Shown: positions 24,507 to 32,434 of the stretch, in pieces
How the letters are laid out: every line of letters starts with the position of its first letter
How positions within the stretch are numbered: position 1 is the first letter of the stretch
NCBI GenBank assembly: GCA_016213775.1
Contig: JACQZR010000073.1
Span: 17,460-81,459, forward strand
DNA: 64,000 nucleotides
DNA from: Acidobacteriota bacterium
GTDB lineage: Bacteria; Acidobacteriota; Terriglobia; Bryobacterales; Bryobacteraceae
Direction of reading: 5' to 3'
Notes under the pieces: model-generated
What the model was told of the DNA's origin: nothing
Databases searched by the model: none
Seen by the model: the letters and a program-made list of their open reading frames with translations, nothing else
Position numbers and translations under genes: made by a program

Positions 24507-25853
24507 CTATGCTACGGCTTTCGCTGCTGCTGCCGCCGCTGCCGCTTCGCGCCGCTGCATGTCATTGGAGACGGTTCGCAATCCGGCCCAGAGCACGAGA
24601 GCCAAGCCCAGCGACAGCACGGGAATGATGAGCATTGCCTCCTGCAGACCGATGGCGCGAAACTGATCGGTGATTTTCAGGGCTCCGGCGGCTTCGGCGG
24701 CAACACGCGCACGCCAGTCGCTGAGAAAGCCGGTGAGGAGCGGTCCCAGGCTGGCGCCCATCATATACATGAACATGAAATAGATGGCCATGGCGGTGGC
24801 GCGCAGCGACGGCGGCACAATGTCCTGAATGGAGGAATAGACAAAACCGTAGTAGGTGTTGCAGCCTGCGTAGGCGAGCGTGAGCAGAGGCAATGCCATC
24901 AGAAAAGCACCGGCCGATTGTTGGATTCCAAAGAACGCAAAGGGCGCCGTGGCGAGGGCAAACACAGCGGCGGCGAGCATGCGGCCATCTTTGCGTTTGT
25001 GCACGATGCTGTCTCCGATCTTACCGGCGAGGAGCCCACCGCCGATGCCTCCGATGAGGTAGGCGACTCCGGTGGCGATACCGGATTGGGCGAGGGTGAG
25101 TCCATGGACACGGGCGAAGAACGCGGGAAGGAATGTCCCGAACGCGTACATGTTGAAGTTGAGCAGAGCGCCGGAGAGGATGATCCACCACATGGTGGGG
25201 ATGCGAAGGACGCTCCACATGGACTGGCTGCTGGAGCCCTCCTTATGTACTTCCGTTGCGCCGCGGGCGGGTTCGGGCAATCGCCACAGAAGTGGAAGCA
25301 GGATGAGCGAAGGCAGTGCGGCCACCATCATGGCCTGCCGCCATCCGAACGCTTGCGCAATGGGACCGCTGAAGAAGTAGCTCATCGCGCCCCCGATGGG
25401 GACACCGAGCATGAAGATGGCAAGCGCTCTGGCGCGCTTTTCGGCGGCGAAGAGATCGCCGATCCATGTGGTTGCGGTGGGTGCGCAGGCGGCTTCTCCC
25501 ACCGCGACTCCGAGCCTCGCCACCATCAACATCCAGTAAGTCCGCGCGAGTCCGTTGAAGCCAGTCCAGACGCTCCAGATGAGCAGACCGAAGGCGAGCA
25601 CACGTTTGCGCGACCACTTGTCGGCCAGCCTTCCGATGGGCACTCCCACGAATGCGTAGAGCCAGATGAAGCCCGAGCCCAGCATCCCGATTTGGGTGTC
25701 ACTGAGGCCGAACTCGCGGCGAATGGGTTCGGCCAGTGCGCCCGCGATGTTGCGGTCGTAGAAGTTCATGATGTTGACCGCGAACAGGACCCAGAGGGCG
25801 ACTTGCGGACGATTGGTGGGGGCCACAGCGGGAGATGGTATCACACCGCGCAA
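24507..25853 (-). CDS. MFS transporter, spinster-like
   Basis: 448 residues with 12 predicted membrane segments. The NFYDRNIAGAL start of helix 1, the loop 2-3 motif GRLADKWSRKRV and the helix 5 region GVPIGGAMSY place it in the major facilitator superfamily, closest to the spinster-like/sugar-acid branch. It ends in an Ala-rich tail (AAAAAAAAKAVA). The substrate is unknown; it is the first gene of a unit with an exported protein and an amidohydrolase. Confidence 0.88.
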   Translation of the reverse strand: MRGVIPSPAVAPTNRPQVALWVLFAVNIMNFYDRNIAGALAEPIRREFGLSDTQIGMLGSGFIWLYAFVGVPIGRLADKWSRKRVLAFGLLIWSVWTGFNGLARTYWMLMVARLGVAVGEAACAPTATTWIGDLFAAEKRARALAIFMLGVPIGGAMSYFFSGPIAQAFGWRQAMMVAALPSLILLPLLWRLPEPARGATEVHKEGSSSQSMWSVLRIPTMWWIILSGALLNFNMYAFGTFLPAFFARVHGLTLAQSGIATGVAYLIGGIGGGLLAGKIGDSIVHKRKDGRMLAAAVFALATAPFAFFGIQQSAGAFLMALPLLTLAYAGCNTYYGFVYSSIQDIVPPSLRATAMAIYFMFMYMMGASLGPLLTGFLSDWRARVAAEAAGALKITDQFRAIGLQEAMLIIPVLSLGLALVLWAGLRTVSNDMQRREAAAAAAAAKAVA

Positions 25854-25868
25854 GCGAGAGGCGCGGAG

Positions 25869-26453
25869 CTACATCTCTGTTTTGCCCTTATAGACAAGGT
25901 CCTTGATCCGGAACGATGCCTGGCGGTATGGTCCAGTGAAGCCGGGCATGTAGAGTTCGAAAGTGATTTCCTTCACCGGCCCCTGAGGCCGCGGAAAAAT
26001 GAGGCGCAGCACCGGGTCTCCGGGCGTCGGCGGAAAGTGGCCGGACATTTTGAGTTTCTTGCGGCCCGCCTTGAGGTACGATTCGTTCTCCATCAGTCTG
26101 CCTTCCGCCGCCTCCGCGAGAATCTTCAGATTCAGGTTGCGAATGGCGATCACCACCACTTTTCCCTCGTTCTCACTGAGGAACTCTTCGTACTCCCTGC
26201 GCGATGCGCTGTCGGGCATGTTCTGCGTACCGATCTTGAGCGTGTAACGGCGCAGCAACTCAGCCTCGGCCTCGCGCATCGGTTTCGCGCTGGCGAGGTA
26301 GACAGGCGCGGGATTGCCGTCGCGGAACGTGGTGGTTTGCGCCCACGGGGAATCGTTGATCATCTGGGTGAGTTGCTCATCGTTCCACTCGCGCGGGGCC
26401 AAGGTCTCCCAGAACGGAGCGGCCAGCATCAGAAGAAAAGTGAAGACGTGCAT
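25869..26453 (-). CDS. Small secreted protein of unknown function
   Basis: 194 residues from the ATG at 26453, chosen because it gives a signal peptide (MHVFTFLLMLAAP). The mature part begins with WNDEQLTQMINDSPWA, a pattern seen in exported acidobacterial proteins that I cannot name. It ends 15 bp before the MFS start on the same strand and is divergent from the mutarotase-like gene, with 45 bp between starts. Confidence 0.75.
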   Translation of the reverse strand: MHVFTFLLMLAAPFWETLAPREWNDEQLTQMINDSPWAQTTTFRDGNPAPVYLASAKPMREAEAELLRRYTLKIGTQNMPDSASRREYEEFLSENEGKVVVIAIRNLNLKILAEAAEGRLMENESYLKAGRKKLKMSGHFPPTPGDPVLRLIFPRPQGPVKEITFELYMPGFTGPYRQASFRIKDLVYKGKTEM

Positions 26454-26498
26454 CGCGGGACTTGATTTGATTATATTGGCGGTACAGGCAACAGCACC

Positions 26499-27572
26499 AT
26501 GGCGGAAACAACATATCGAGGCCGGCGCGTCTGGCAGATCGAAAACGACACCATCCGGATCACCTTGACGGTGGAGGGCGGCCATCTCGCCGAACTGCTC
26601 CACAAGCCCACGGGCGTCAATCCGATGTGGGCGCCGCCGTGGCAGTCCATCGAGCCGTCATCGTTTGATCCCGCCAAACATGGAGACACTTACGGGACGC
26701 ATGGGGAGAGCCGTCTGCTGGCGGGGATCATGGGGCACAACCTGTGCATGGATATTTTCGGCGGGCCCAGCGAGGCTGAAGCCGCGGCGGGAATGACGCC
26801 GCATGGCGAGGGGTCGATTGTGCCCTACAGGATGAGCATGCAGGGTGGTGCGCTTGTCGCGGAGGCGGAGTTCCCGATGGCGCAACTTTCCTTCACGCGG
26901 CGTGTGCGGTTGCACGGACACGTGGCGGTGATCGAGGAGACGGTTCGGAATCTGGCAGCCACGGACAAGCCGGCCGCATGGACGCATCATGTCACGCTCG
27001 GGCCGCCCTTCATTGAAAAAGGGCAGACGCAGTTTCGGGTGACGGCCACCAAGTCGCGCGTGTATGAGACTGACTTCGGCGGGGAGTTCGGACGGTATCT
27101 GACGGGTGCGGATTTCGATTGGCCGCTGGTGCCATTGAAGCAGGGCGGATCGCTCGATTTGCGCACCATGCCGGATGCGTCGGCAAGCAGCGGGTATACG
27201 GCGCACTTGATGGATCAGCGGCGGGAGCACTCGTTTTTCGTGGCGTGGACGCCATCGGCGAAGGTGGCATGCGGGTACGTGTGGCGCCGCGAGGATTTTC
27301 CGTGGCTCGGATTGTGGGAAGAGAATCATGCGCGAGCCGCGGCGCCATGGAACAGCCAGACTCTGACGCGTGGGATGGAGTTCGGCGTGTCGCCAATGGC
27401 GGAGTCGCGGAGGCAGATGATCGAGCGCGGGTCGATGTTCGGCGTCCCCGGCTACCGCTGGATCCCCGCCAAAGGCGAAGTACGCGTGGTGTATGCGGCC
27501 TTCATCACAACCGCTGATGCAGTGCCGGAAGAAGTGGAGTGGGATGAGGCTGGGAAAGTCGCGCTTTCCTAA
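26499..27572 (+). CDS. Galactose mutarotase-fold protein (aldose-1-epimerase-like)
   Basis: 357 residues, cytoplasmic. The sequence is beta-rich with the features of the mutarotase super-sandwich: TVEGGHLAELLHKPTG near the start, HHVTLGPPFIE in the middle and FPWLGLWEEN toward the end. His and Glu candidates occur in those blocks. Members act on or bind sugars; this one may be a carbohydrate-binding or epimerase-like enzyme. The next gene starts 10 bp later. Confidence 0.75.
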   Translation: MAETTYRGRRVWQIENDTIRITLTVEGGHLAELLHKPTGVNPMWAPPWQSIEPSSFDPAKHGDTYGTHGESRLLAGIMGHNLCMDIFGGPSEAEAAAGMTPHGEGSIVPYRMSMQGGALVAEAEFPMAQLSFTRRVRLHGHVAVIEETVRNLAATDKPAAWTHHVTLGPPFIEKGQTQFRVTATKSRVYETDFGGEFGRYLTGADFDWPLVPLKQGGSLDLRTMPDASASSGYTAHLMDQRREHSFFVAWTPSAKVACGYVWRREDFPWLGLWEENHARAAAPWNSQTLTRGMEFGVSPMAESRRQMIERGSMFGVPGYRWIPAKGEVRVVYAAFITTADAVPEEVEWDEAGKVALS

Positions 27573-27581
27573 GCTGCTACG

Positions 27582-28085
27582 ATGACTGCTATGCATCGCC
27601 GCGATCTGTTGATCCTCACGGCCGCAGTGCCCGCGCTGGCACAAAACACGTCATGGAAGCCGCAGGTCTTTGACGCGCATCAGAACGAAACCGTGGTGGC
27701 GCTGACGGAATTGATCATCCCCGCGACGGACACGCCCGGCGCAAAGGCGGCGCTAGTGAATCGCTACATCGACCTGTTGTTGCTGGAAGGTCCAGCGGCG
27801 GAGCGCGAGCGTTTCTTGGAGGGACTGGCGTTTCTCGACGGGTATTGCATTCGCCGCTTTGCAGCGCCGTTTGTTAAGTGTCCGGTGGCCGATCAGACAA
27901 CCGTGCTGGAGGCGTTCGATGCGAACACCACCGGCGATACGGCTCCGGGGCACAGGTTCTTTCGCATGGCGAAACAACTCACTTCGCGGATCTATTATTC
28001 GACGCAGATTGGATACGCGGAGCTGAACAAGGGCGGGCGCGTGCCGATTGCGTACGGATGCACGCATCCCGAACACCAGGCTTGA
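27582..28085 (+). CDS. Gluconate 2-dehydrogenase subunit 3 family protein, orphan
   Basis: 167 residues with a Tat-like export signal (HRRDLLILTAAVPALAQ). The family core is visible in TLTELIIPATDTPGA-like sequence (ALTELIIPATDTPG), FLDGYCIRRFA, and the Tyr-rich YYSTQIGYAELNKGG. In known complexes this small subunit carries the GMC oxidoreductase to the periplasm. No GMC gene adjoins it; the only GMC gene in the window (41305-43017) has its own copy. It may act with a GMC protein encoded elsewhere. Confidence 0.85.
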   Translation: MTAMHRRDLLILTAAVPALAQNTSWKPQVFDAHQNETVVALTELIIPATDTPGAKAALVNRYIDLLLLEGPAAERERFLEGLAFLDGYCIRRFAAPFVKCPVADQTTVLEAFDANTTGDTAPGHRFFRMAKQLTSRIYYSTQIGYAELNKGGRVPIAYGCTHPEHQA

Positions 28086-28096
28086 AGCTGTAGCGC

Positions 28097-29362
28097 ATGA
28101 ATACTTATCCGGACTCGGTCCGGTTTCTTTATTCCCTGGGGAACGAGATCAAGGCGTTCAAGTTTGGCCTCGATACGATTGCGCGCGTTCTGGCGGAGCT
28201 GGGCCATCCGGAGCAGGCGTGCCGCGTGGTACACGTGGCGGGTACGAACGGGAAGGGGTCGACGTGCGCGATGATTGCGTCGGTGCTGCGGGAGGCGGGG
28301 CATCGCACGGGGTTGTATACGTCGCCGCACCTGGTGGAGCCAACCGAGCGCATCCAGATTGACGGCGAGCGCGTGACGGAGGCCGATTTTGCGAGGGCTT
28401 TCGATGTGGTGCATGCGGCAGCCGAGCGGTTGGTGGCGGATGGCGAGATTGAGAATCACCCGACTTATTTTGAGACTGTGACGGCGATGGCGTTCGTATT
28501 GTTTCGCGAACGCGCCTGTGACTGGGTGGTGTTGGAAGTGGGGCTGGGCGGCAGGCTGGATGCGACCAATGTTGTGATGCCGGAACTGTGCGTGATCACG
28601 CCGGTGGATTATGACCACGAGGCGTGGTTGGGGCCGTCGATTGAAGCGATCGCCGCGGAGAAGGCCGGGATACTCAAGGCGGGCGTTCCTGTGGTGATGG
28701 CGAAGCAGCGCGCGGACGCGGAGGCGGTGATTACGGCGTGCGCCGAAGAGGTGGGAGCACGGGTTCTGCGTGCGGCCGATGCGATGCCGTCGTCGTTTGT
28801 GGATGAAGCGTACGGGAGCACGCTGCAATGGGGTGCGCTTGCGGTGCGGTGTCCTTTCGCGGGGCTGCATCAGGTGGACAACACCGTGACGGCTCTGGTG
28901 GCCTTACGCGAACTCGGCGTCGCCGATGAGTCGATGGTGCGCGGCATTGCGGCGGCCCAGTGGCCGGGCCGGCTGGAGCGGATTCGCGAGGCGCCCGAAG
29001 TGATCCTCGATGGCGCCCATAATCCGGCGGGTGTTCGCGCATTGGCGGCCCATATCCGCAGACATTACGCGGCCCGCAAGGTCTGGCTGATCTACGGGAC
29101 GATGCGCGATAAGAGCGTCGGGGAAATTTGCGAGGAGTTGTTTCCACTGGCGGCGGAGTTGATTCTCACTGCACCGGATTCGCCGCGCGCGCTCGCGCCG
29201 GAGAGTCTGTTGGCGATTGCGGGGCATCCGAGGGCCCGGGTGGCTGCGACGCTCGGCGAGGCGTGGGACGTAGTCGTGGCGGAAGCTGCGCCCGGCGACG
29301 TGGTGTTTATCAGCGGGTCGTTGTATCTGGTGGGTGAGGCGCGGGCGATGCTCGTACAATAG
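28097..29362 (+). CDS. folC: Folylpolyglutamate synthase / dihydrofolate synthase
   Basis: 421 residues, full length. The Mur-ligase P-loop is in VHVAGTNGKGST (about 37-48), followed by the SPHLVEPTERI block and the GLGGRLDATNV motif; the C-terminal domain has ILDGAHNPAGVRAL. It adds L-glutamate to dihydropteroate and to folates in the cytoplasm. It is followed 10 bp later by plsC, with which it is likely co-transcribed. Confidence 0.95.
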   Translation: MNTYPDSVRFLYSLGNEIKAFKFGLDTIARVLAELGHPEQACRVVHVAGTNGKGSTCAMIASVLREAGHRTGLYTSPHLVEPTERIQIDGERVTEADFARAFDVVHAAAERLVADGEIENHPTYFETVTAMAFVLFRERACDWVVLEVGLGGRLDATNVVMPELCVITPVDYDHEAWLGPSIEAIAAEKAGILKAGVPVVMAKQRADAEAVITACAEEVGARVLRAADAMPSSFVDEAYGSTLQWGALAVRCPFAGLHQVDNTVTALVALRELGVADESMVRGIAAAQWPGRLERIREAPEVILDGAHNPAGVRALAAHIRRHYAARKVWLIYGTMRDKSVGEICEELFPLAAELILTAPDSPRALAPESLLAIAGHPRARVAATLGEAWDVVVAEAAPGDVVFISGSLYLVGEARAMLVQ

Positions 29363-29371
29363 ATAAACCGC

Positions 29372-30103
29372 ATGCTGAGCTGGATTCGTACACTTCTCTG
29401 GACAGGCCCCATGGTGCTGCTGCTGACCGTGTTTTGGGGGACCTTGGATTTGATTGCGAGTTTTCTCGATGGGTCGGGCAACTGGCAGCACAGCATTGCG
29501 CAGCGATGGTCGCGGGCGCTGCTGTTCATCGGCGGCGTGCGCGTGACACGGCGCGGGATGGAGAACATTGAAGTGAACGGCAGCTACGTGTTCGCGTCCA
29601 ACCATCTCAGCTTCGCGGACACGCCGCTCATGCTTGCCCACATCCCTTGCCAGTTCCGTTTTTTCGCCAAGCATGGGTTGTTCAATGTGCCGTTCATCGG
29701 ATTTCACTTGCGGCGCGGCGGACATATCCCGGTGCCGCGTGAGAATACGCGCGCGGCGGTGCGGGCCATTCACGACGCGGGTAAGATCGTCAAGGAGAAG
29801 AAGATCTCGCTGCTGTTGTTTCCCGAGGGCGGACGGTCTCACGGGGTGTTGCGGGAGTTCAAGGAAGGGGCGGCATTGATTGCCATTTCGGCTGGTGTGC
29901 CAATTGTTCCGGTAGCGATCAAGGGAACACGCGAGATTATTCCGATGGGTTCGATTCGAATGGTGCCGGGAAAGGTGCAGTTGCGAATCGGGAAGCCGAT
30001 TACTACGGCGGACCTGACCACCAGGGATCGCGGCAGTCTGAACGATCAGTTGCGGGCGGCGGTGGAGGCGATGCTTGCGGAGATCGAGCGTGAGGGGCTG
30101 TGA
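29372..30103 (+). CDS. plsC: 1-acyl-glycerol-3-phosphate acyltransferase family protein
   Basis: 243 residues. An N-terminal membrane segment is followed by the acyltransferase motifs NHLSFADTP (about 70-78) and FPEGGRS (about 150-156), and by the late VPIVPVAIKG block. PlsC makes phosphatidic acid from lysophosphatidic acid at the inner membrane. The symbol rests on family only, since the Aas-like protein carries a second such domain. A small reading frame begins at its stop codon. Confidence 0.9.
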   Translation: MLSWIRTLLWTGPMVLLLTVFWGTLDLIASFLDGSGNWQHSIAQRWSRALLFIGGVRVTRRGMENIEVNGSYVFASNHLSFADTPLMLAHIPCQFRFFAKHGLFNVPFIGFHLRRGGHIPVPRENTRAAVRAIHDAGKIVKEKKISLLLFPEGGRSHGVLREFKEGAALIAISAGVPIVPVAIKGTREIIPMGSIRMVPGKVQLRIGKPITTADLTTRDRGSLNDQLRAAVEAMLAEIEREGL

Positions 30104-30285
30104 GGTGCACCTTGCCGCCTGAGGATTTCCGGCGACTCGCCAAGTGGCTCCGTGAGCTGGAGCAATCGCGCTGGGATGAGCAAATGGACCGCGATTCGAT
30201 CCGCGGCAAGTTGGATTTTCTTTTCCAGGAGGCTGAGGATGAGGTTGCGCGGGGCCTGACGCGCAAATGGCCGGCGGCGGAATGA
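30100..30285 (+). CDS. Small charged protein coupled to plsC
   Basis: 61 residues, starting with GTG in the overlap GTGA with the plsC stop, which is a classic arrangement for translational coupling. The sequence is highly charged and looks helical (PEDFRRLAKWLRELEQSRWDEQ). No family is recognised. The coding character of the frame and the overlap are the only support. Confidence 0.5.
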   Translation: MRCTLPPEDFRRLAKWLRELEQSRWDEQMDRDSIRGKLDFLFQEAEDEVARGLTRKWPAAE

Positions 30286-30585
30286 CATCATCGGCCACTT
30301 GCCGCTTCTGGGTCTTGTTCCATGCGCTCCCTGGCGACATCCAGTCGCTTGCGATCAAGAGCTACCATTGTGGCTCAAGTCGGAATCATGTCGTCTGGGC
30401 CTTCATGTCGATGTGGTAGACGATTCCGTTCCTGAGCAACCAGAATTCGACTTGGCCAACGGAGCGGTACTCATTTCGTAATCCGCCCCCAAAGCTCGCC
30501 CCGCCGGGTGTTCAGATCGTCATCTCCCGCGGCGCCTTCGCATGCCAGGTGCGGCTCGGTATGTCATATTGGACATAGGGCGCCG
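30286..30585. other. 300-bp stretch with no intact gene
   Basis: I see no intact gene here. Short in-frame pieces such as PPGVQIVISRGAFACQV could be remnants, but I cannot assign them. It contains a 16-base sequence (30515-30530) repeated exactly at 32418-32433. Confidence 0.4.
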
Positions 30586-30836
30586 TGGCCCGCGCTGTCG
30601 ACGCTGCCGTTCCAGGCGGAAGCCCGTCTGGAGCTTGATTCCTGCTCAGAAGGCTGCAACAAGGTGAGAGTCTGAGCTTGCCACATTCCAGGCCGATGCC
30701 TGTGATCGGAGTGCAATGCCACGAACTCCGGATCAATGACGAGAATCAGACATGGCGGATCGTTTACTATTTGGCTGCGGACGCCGTGGTGATTCTCAAT
30801 GTGTTCAGCAAGAAGACGACGGAGGGGACGCGGTGA
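30586..30836 (+). pseudogene. Frameshifted RelE/HigB-like toxin gene
   Basis: The second part reads LLRRLQQGESLSLPHSRPMP, then CHELRIND, TWRIVYYL and ILNVFSKKT, the typical body of a RelE/ParE-superfamily toxin that pairs with an Xre antitoxin. The first part (LSTLPFQAEARLEL) is one base out of frame, so a single-base deletion lies near 30631-30641. The stop overlaps the GTG of the antitoxin gene (GTGA). No clear start is visible upstream; in one frame a TAG interrupts at 30576. An intact toxin would degrade mRNA at the ribosome; this copy is probably dead unless the shift is a sequencing error. Confidence 0.7.
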
Positions 30837-31165
30837 ACAATGCTAAGAAGGCCCGGCTCGAAGAGGCAGGATGGAAGGTTGGGGACGCATCCGAGTTCCT
30901 CAATCTGGAACCGAAGGAAGCTCAATTCGTTGAACTGAAACTGGCGCTTGCCACCGGGGTTCGGCAACTCCGCGAACGAAGCGGACTGACTCAAGTCGCG
31001 CTGGCGGAGAAACTGGGTTCCAGCCAGTCACGCGTGGCGAAGATGGAAGCCGCGCACCGTTCTGTCACGCTTGATCTGATGTTGCGTTCGCTGCTGGCAA
31101 TTGGTGCAACACCGGGTGACATAGCGAAACTGATCAAGCGGGCGGAGACGCATCGGGCAGCGTAG
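30833..31165 (+). CDS. Xre-family antitoxin
   Basis: 110 residues from the GTG at 30833, which has a GGAGGGG Shine-Dalgarno sequence. The helix-turn-helix is LTQVALAEKLGSSQSRVAKME (about residues 50-70). It would repress the module and neutralise the upstream RelE-like toxin. Since that toxin is frameshifted, this is an antitoxin left without an active partner, possibly kept as a regulator. Confidence 0.88.
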   Translation: MNNAKKARLEEAGWKVGDASEFLNLEPKEAQFVELKLALATGVRQLRERSGLTQVALAEKLGSSQSRVAKMEAAHRSVTLDLMLRSLLAIGATPGDIAKLIKRAETHRAA

Positions 31166-31228
31166 CGCTTGTCCGGTGAGGCCGCTGTCCAAGCGCAGTA
31201 GTCCACGGTGTGGATTTGGATTGGCACC

Positions 31229-31612
31229 TCAGCTCGTCCGCGAAGTGAGCTTGATGAGGTGGTAGGCGATCAGTGACAAAGCCGGCACGGCCGCTGTGAG
31301 GAACATCGCGGCAAGCGTGGGATCGGCGGGGTATTTGGGGTGAAGCGCCGATTGTATTGCCGCTGCCGTGAAGAGGAGCATCAGGAGGGCAGTGCTCGCA
31401 AGCCAAGCGAGTTTCCCTCTCCTGGTGAGGTGGCGGAGGGCCAGATGGTAGAGCAGGGCGAACGCGGGCGGAATGAGTAGAAGGACCAGGTATTCCAGGG
31501 TTGTGTCGCTCTCGCGGGCGATATCGTGCATGGCCGCCCAGGTGAGATAGAAGAGGACTAGCGTTCCGATGGCGGTGGCGGGAAGGCAACCGAAGCTGTT
31601 GCGGCGTTCCAT
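31229..31612 (-). CDS. Small membrane protein of unknown function
   Basis: 127 residues from the ATG at 31612. Four hydrophobic segments are visible (AIGTLVLFYLTWAAM, YLVLLLIPPAFALLYHLAL, LAWLASTALLMLLFTAAA, and AAMFLTAAVPALSLIAYHLI). No family is recognised. It lies between two toxin-antitoxin modules, on the opposite strand. Confidence 0.6.
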   Translation of the reverse strand: MERRNSFGCLPATAIGTLVLFYLTWAAMHDIARESDTTLEYLVLLLIPPAFALLYHLALRHLTRRGKLAWLASTALLMLLFTAAAIQSALHPKYPADPTLAAMFLTAAVPALSLIAYHLIKLTSRTS

Positions 31613-31685
31613 GTCAGGAGTATAGCGAGCGTTATCATGCGTGGGGAGGACTGGTTTGCTGCTATGTTGAGAGGAGAGGAATCCG

Positions 31686-31964
31686 ATGGCGAAGGTTTCA
31701 TCCAAATTTCAAGTGACCGTTCCCAAGGCGATCGCGGAGAAGTACAGTATTCGTCCAGGTGATACGGTTAACTGGATTGCCTCGGGAAATGTAATTCAGT
31801 TAGTTCCTGTGAGCGAGTCCTCGACTGCCTCCCGCGAGGCTCGACTCCGTTCCTTTGACCTGGTAACGAAACGAATCGCCGCCCGTCGAAGGTCAGCCAA
31901 GGCGGAGGTAAGCGATCGCGGTTGGCGCCGGGAGGATCTCTACCAACGTGGTTTCCCTCGTTGA
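31686..31964 (+). CDS. AbrB-type antitoxin (VapB/MazE-like)
   Basis: 92 residues. The N-terminal swapped-hairpin domain is typical: AKVSSKFQVTVPKAIAEKY and IRPGDTVNWIASG. The C-terminal half is Arg/Ser-rich and would wrap the toxin. It overlaps the PIN-domain toxin start by 17 bp, which is usual for vapBC-type pairs. Confidence 0.9.
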   Translation: MAKVSSKFQVTVPKAIAEKYSIRPGDTVNWIASGNVIQLVPVSESSTASREARLRSFDLVTKRIAARRRSAKAEVSDRGWRREDLYQRGFPR

Positions 31965-32382
31965 CACGAATGTACTCGTTTACCGCTTCGATTCGAGATT
32001 TCCCGAAAAGCAGCGGATCGCGACAGAGGTACTCCGTCAAGGCTTATTGACTGACTCGCTTCGGATTCCGCACCAGTGCATTATCGAGTTCGTGGCAGTG
32101 GTGTCCAGACCTGTTCGAGGTCACTTGATCCTGGGGATGAGTGAAGGTCTTCGCCAAGCCAACCGGATATTGAGTCAGTTCACGATTCTGTATCCGACAG
32201 AAGCGCTCGTGCGGATCGCGATTGAGTGTTGCACCCGACACCAATTGAATTGGTTTGACGCGCAAATCCTGGCTTATGCTCTCCATTATGACGTCAAGGA
32301 GATCATCACGGAGGACTTTACGCATGATCGCGTTTATGGTGGTGTGCGCACGGTGAACCCGTTCCCAGCGGCGCGCGAATAG
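31948..32382 (+). CDS. PIN-domain toxin (VapC-like)
   Basis: 144 residues from the GTG at 31948. The PIN acidic residues are visible: Asp6 in LVDTNVLVY, Glu in IIEFVAV, Asp in WFDAQILA and Asp in ITEDFTHD. Such toxins are Mg-dependent RNases that cut tRNA or rRNA. It overlaps the AbrB gene and is intact, so this module is presumably active. Confidence 0.92.
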   Translation: MVSLVDTNVLVYRFDSRFPEKQRIATEVLRQGLLTDSLRIPHQCIIEFVAVVSRPVRGHLILGMSEGLRQANRILSQFTILYPTEALVRIAIECCTRHQLNWFDAQILAYALHYDVKEIITEDFTHDRVYGGVRTVNPFPAARE

Positions 32383-32434
32383 ATCTGATCAAGGCCGAGG
32401 ATTGCAGGGAGTGTTATGATCGTCATCTCCCGCC

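Noticed and set aside
24918..26465. Long plus-strand reading frame of 515 codons opposite the MFS and secreted-protein genes
   Set aside because: Antisense shadow caused by high GC; composition is rich in Gly, His, Glu and Arg with no fold, and the opposite strand encodes clear proteins.
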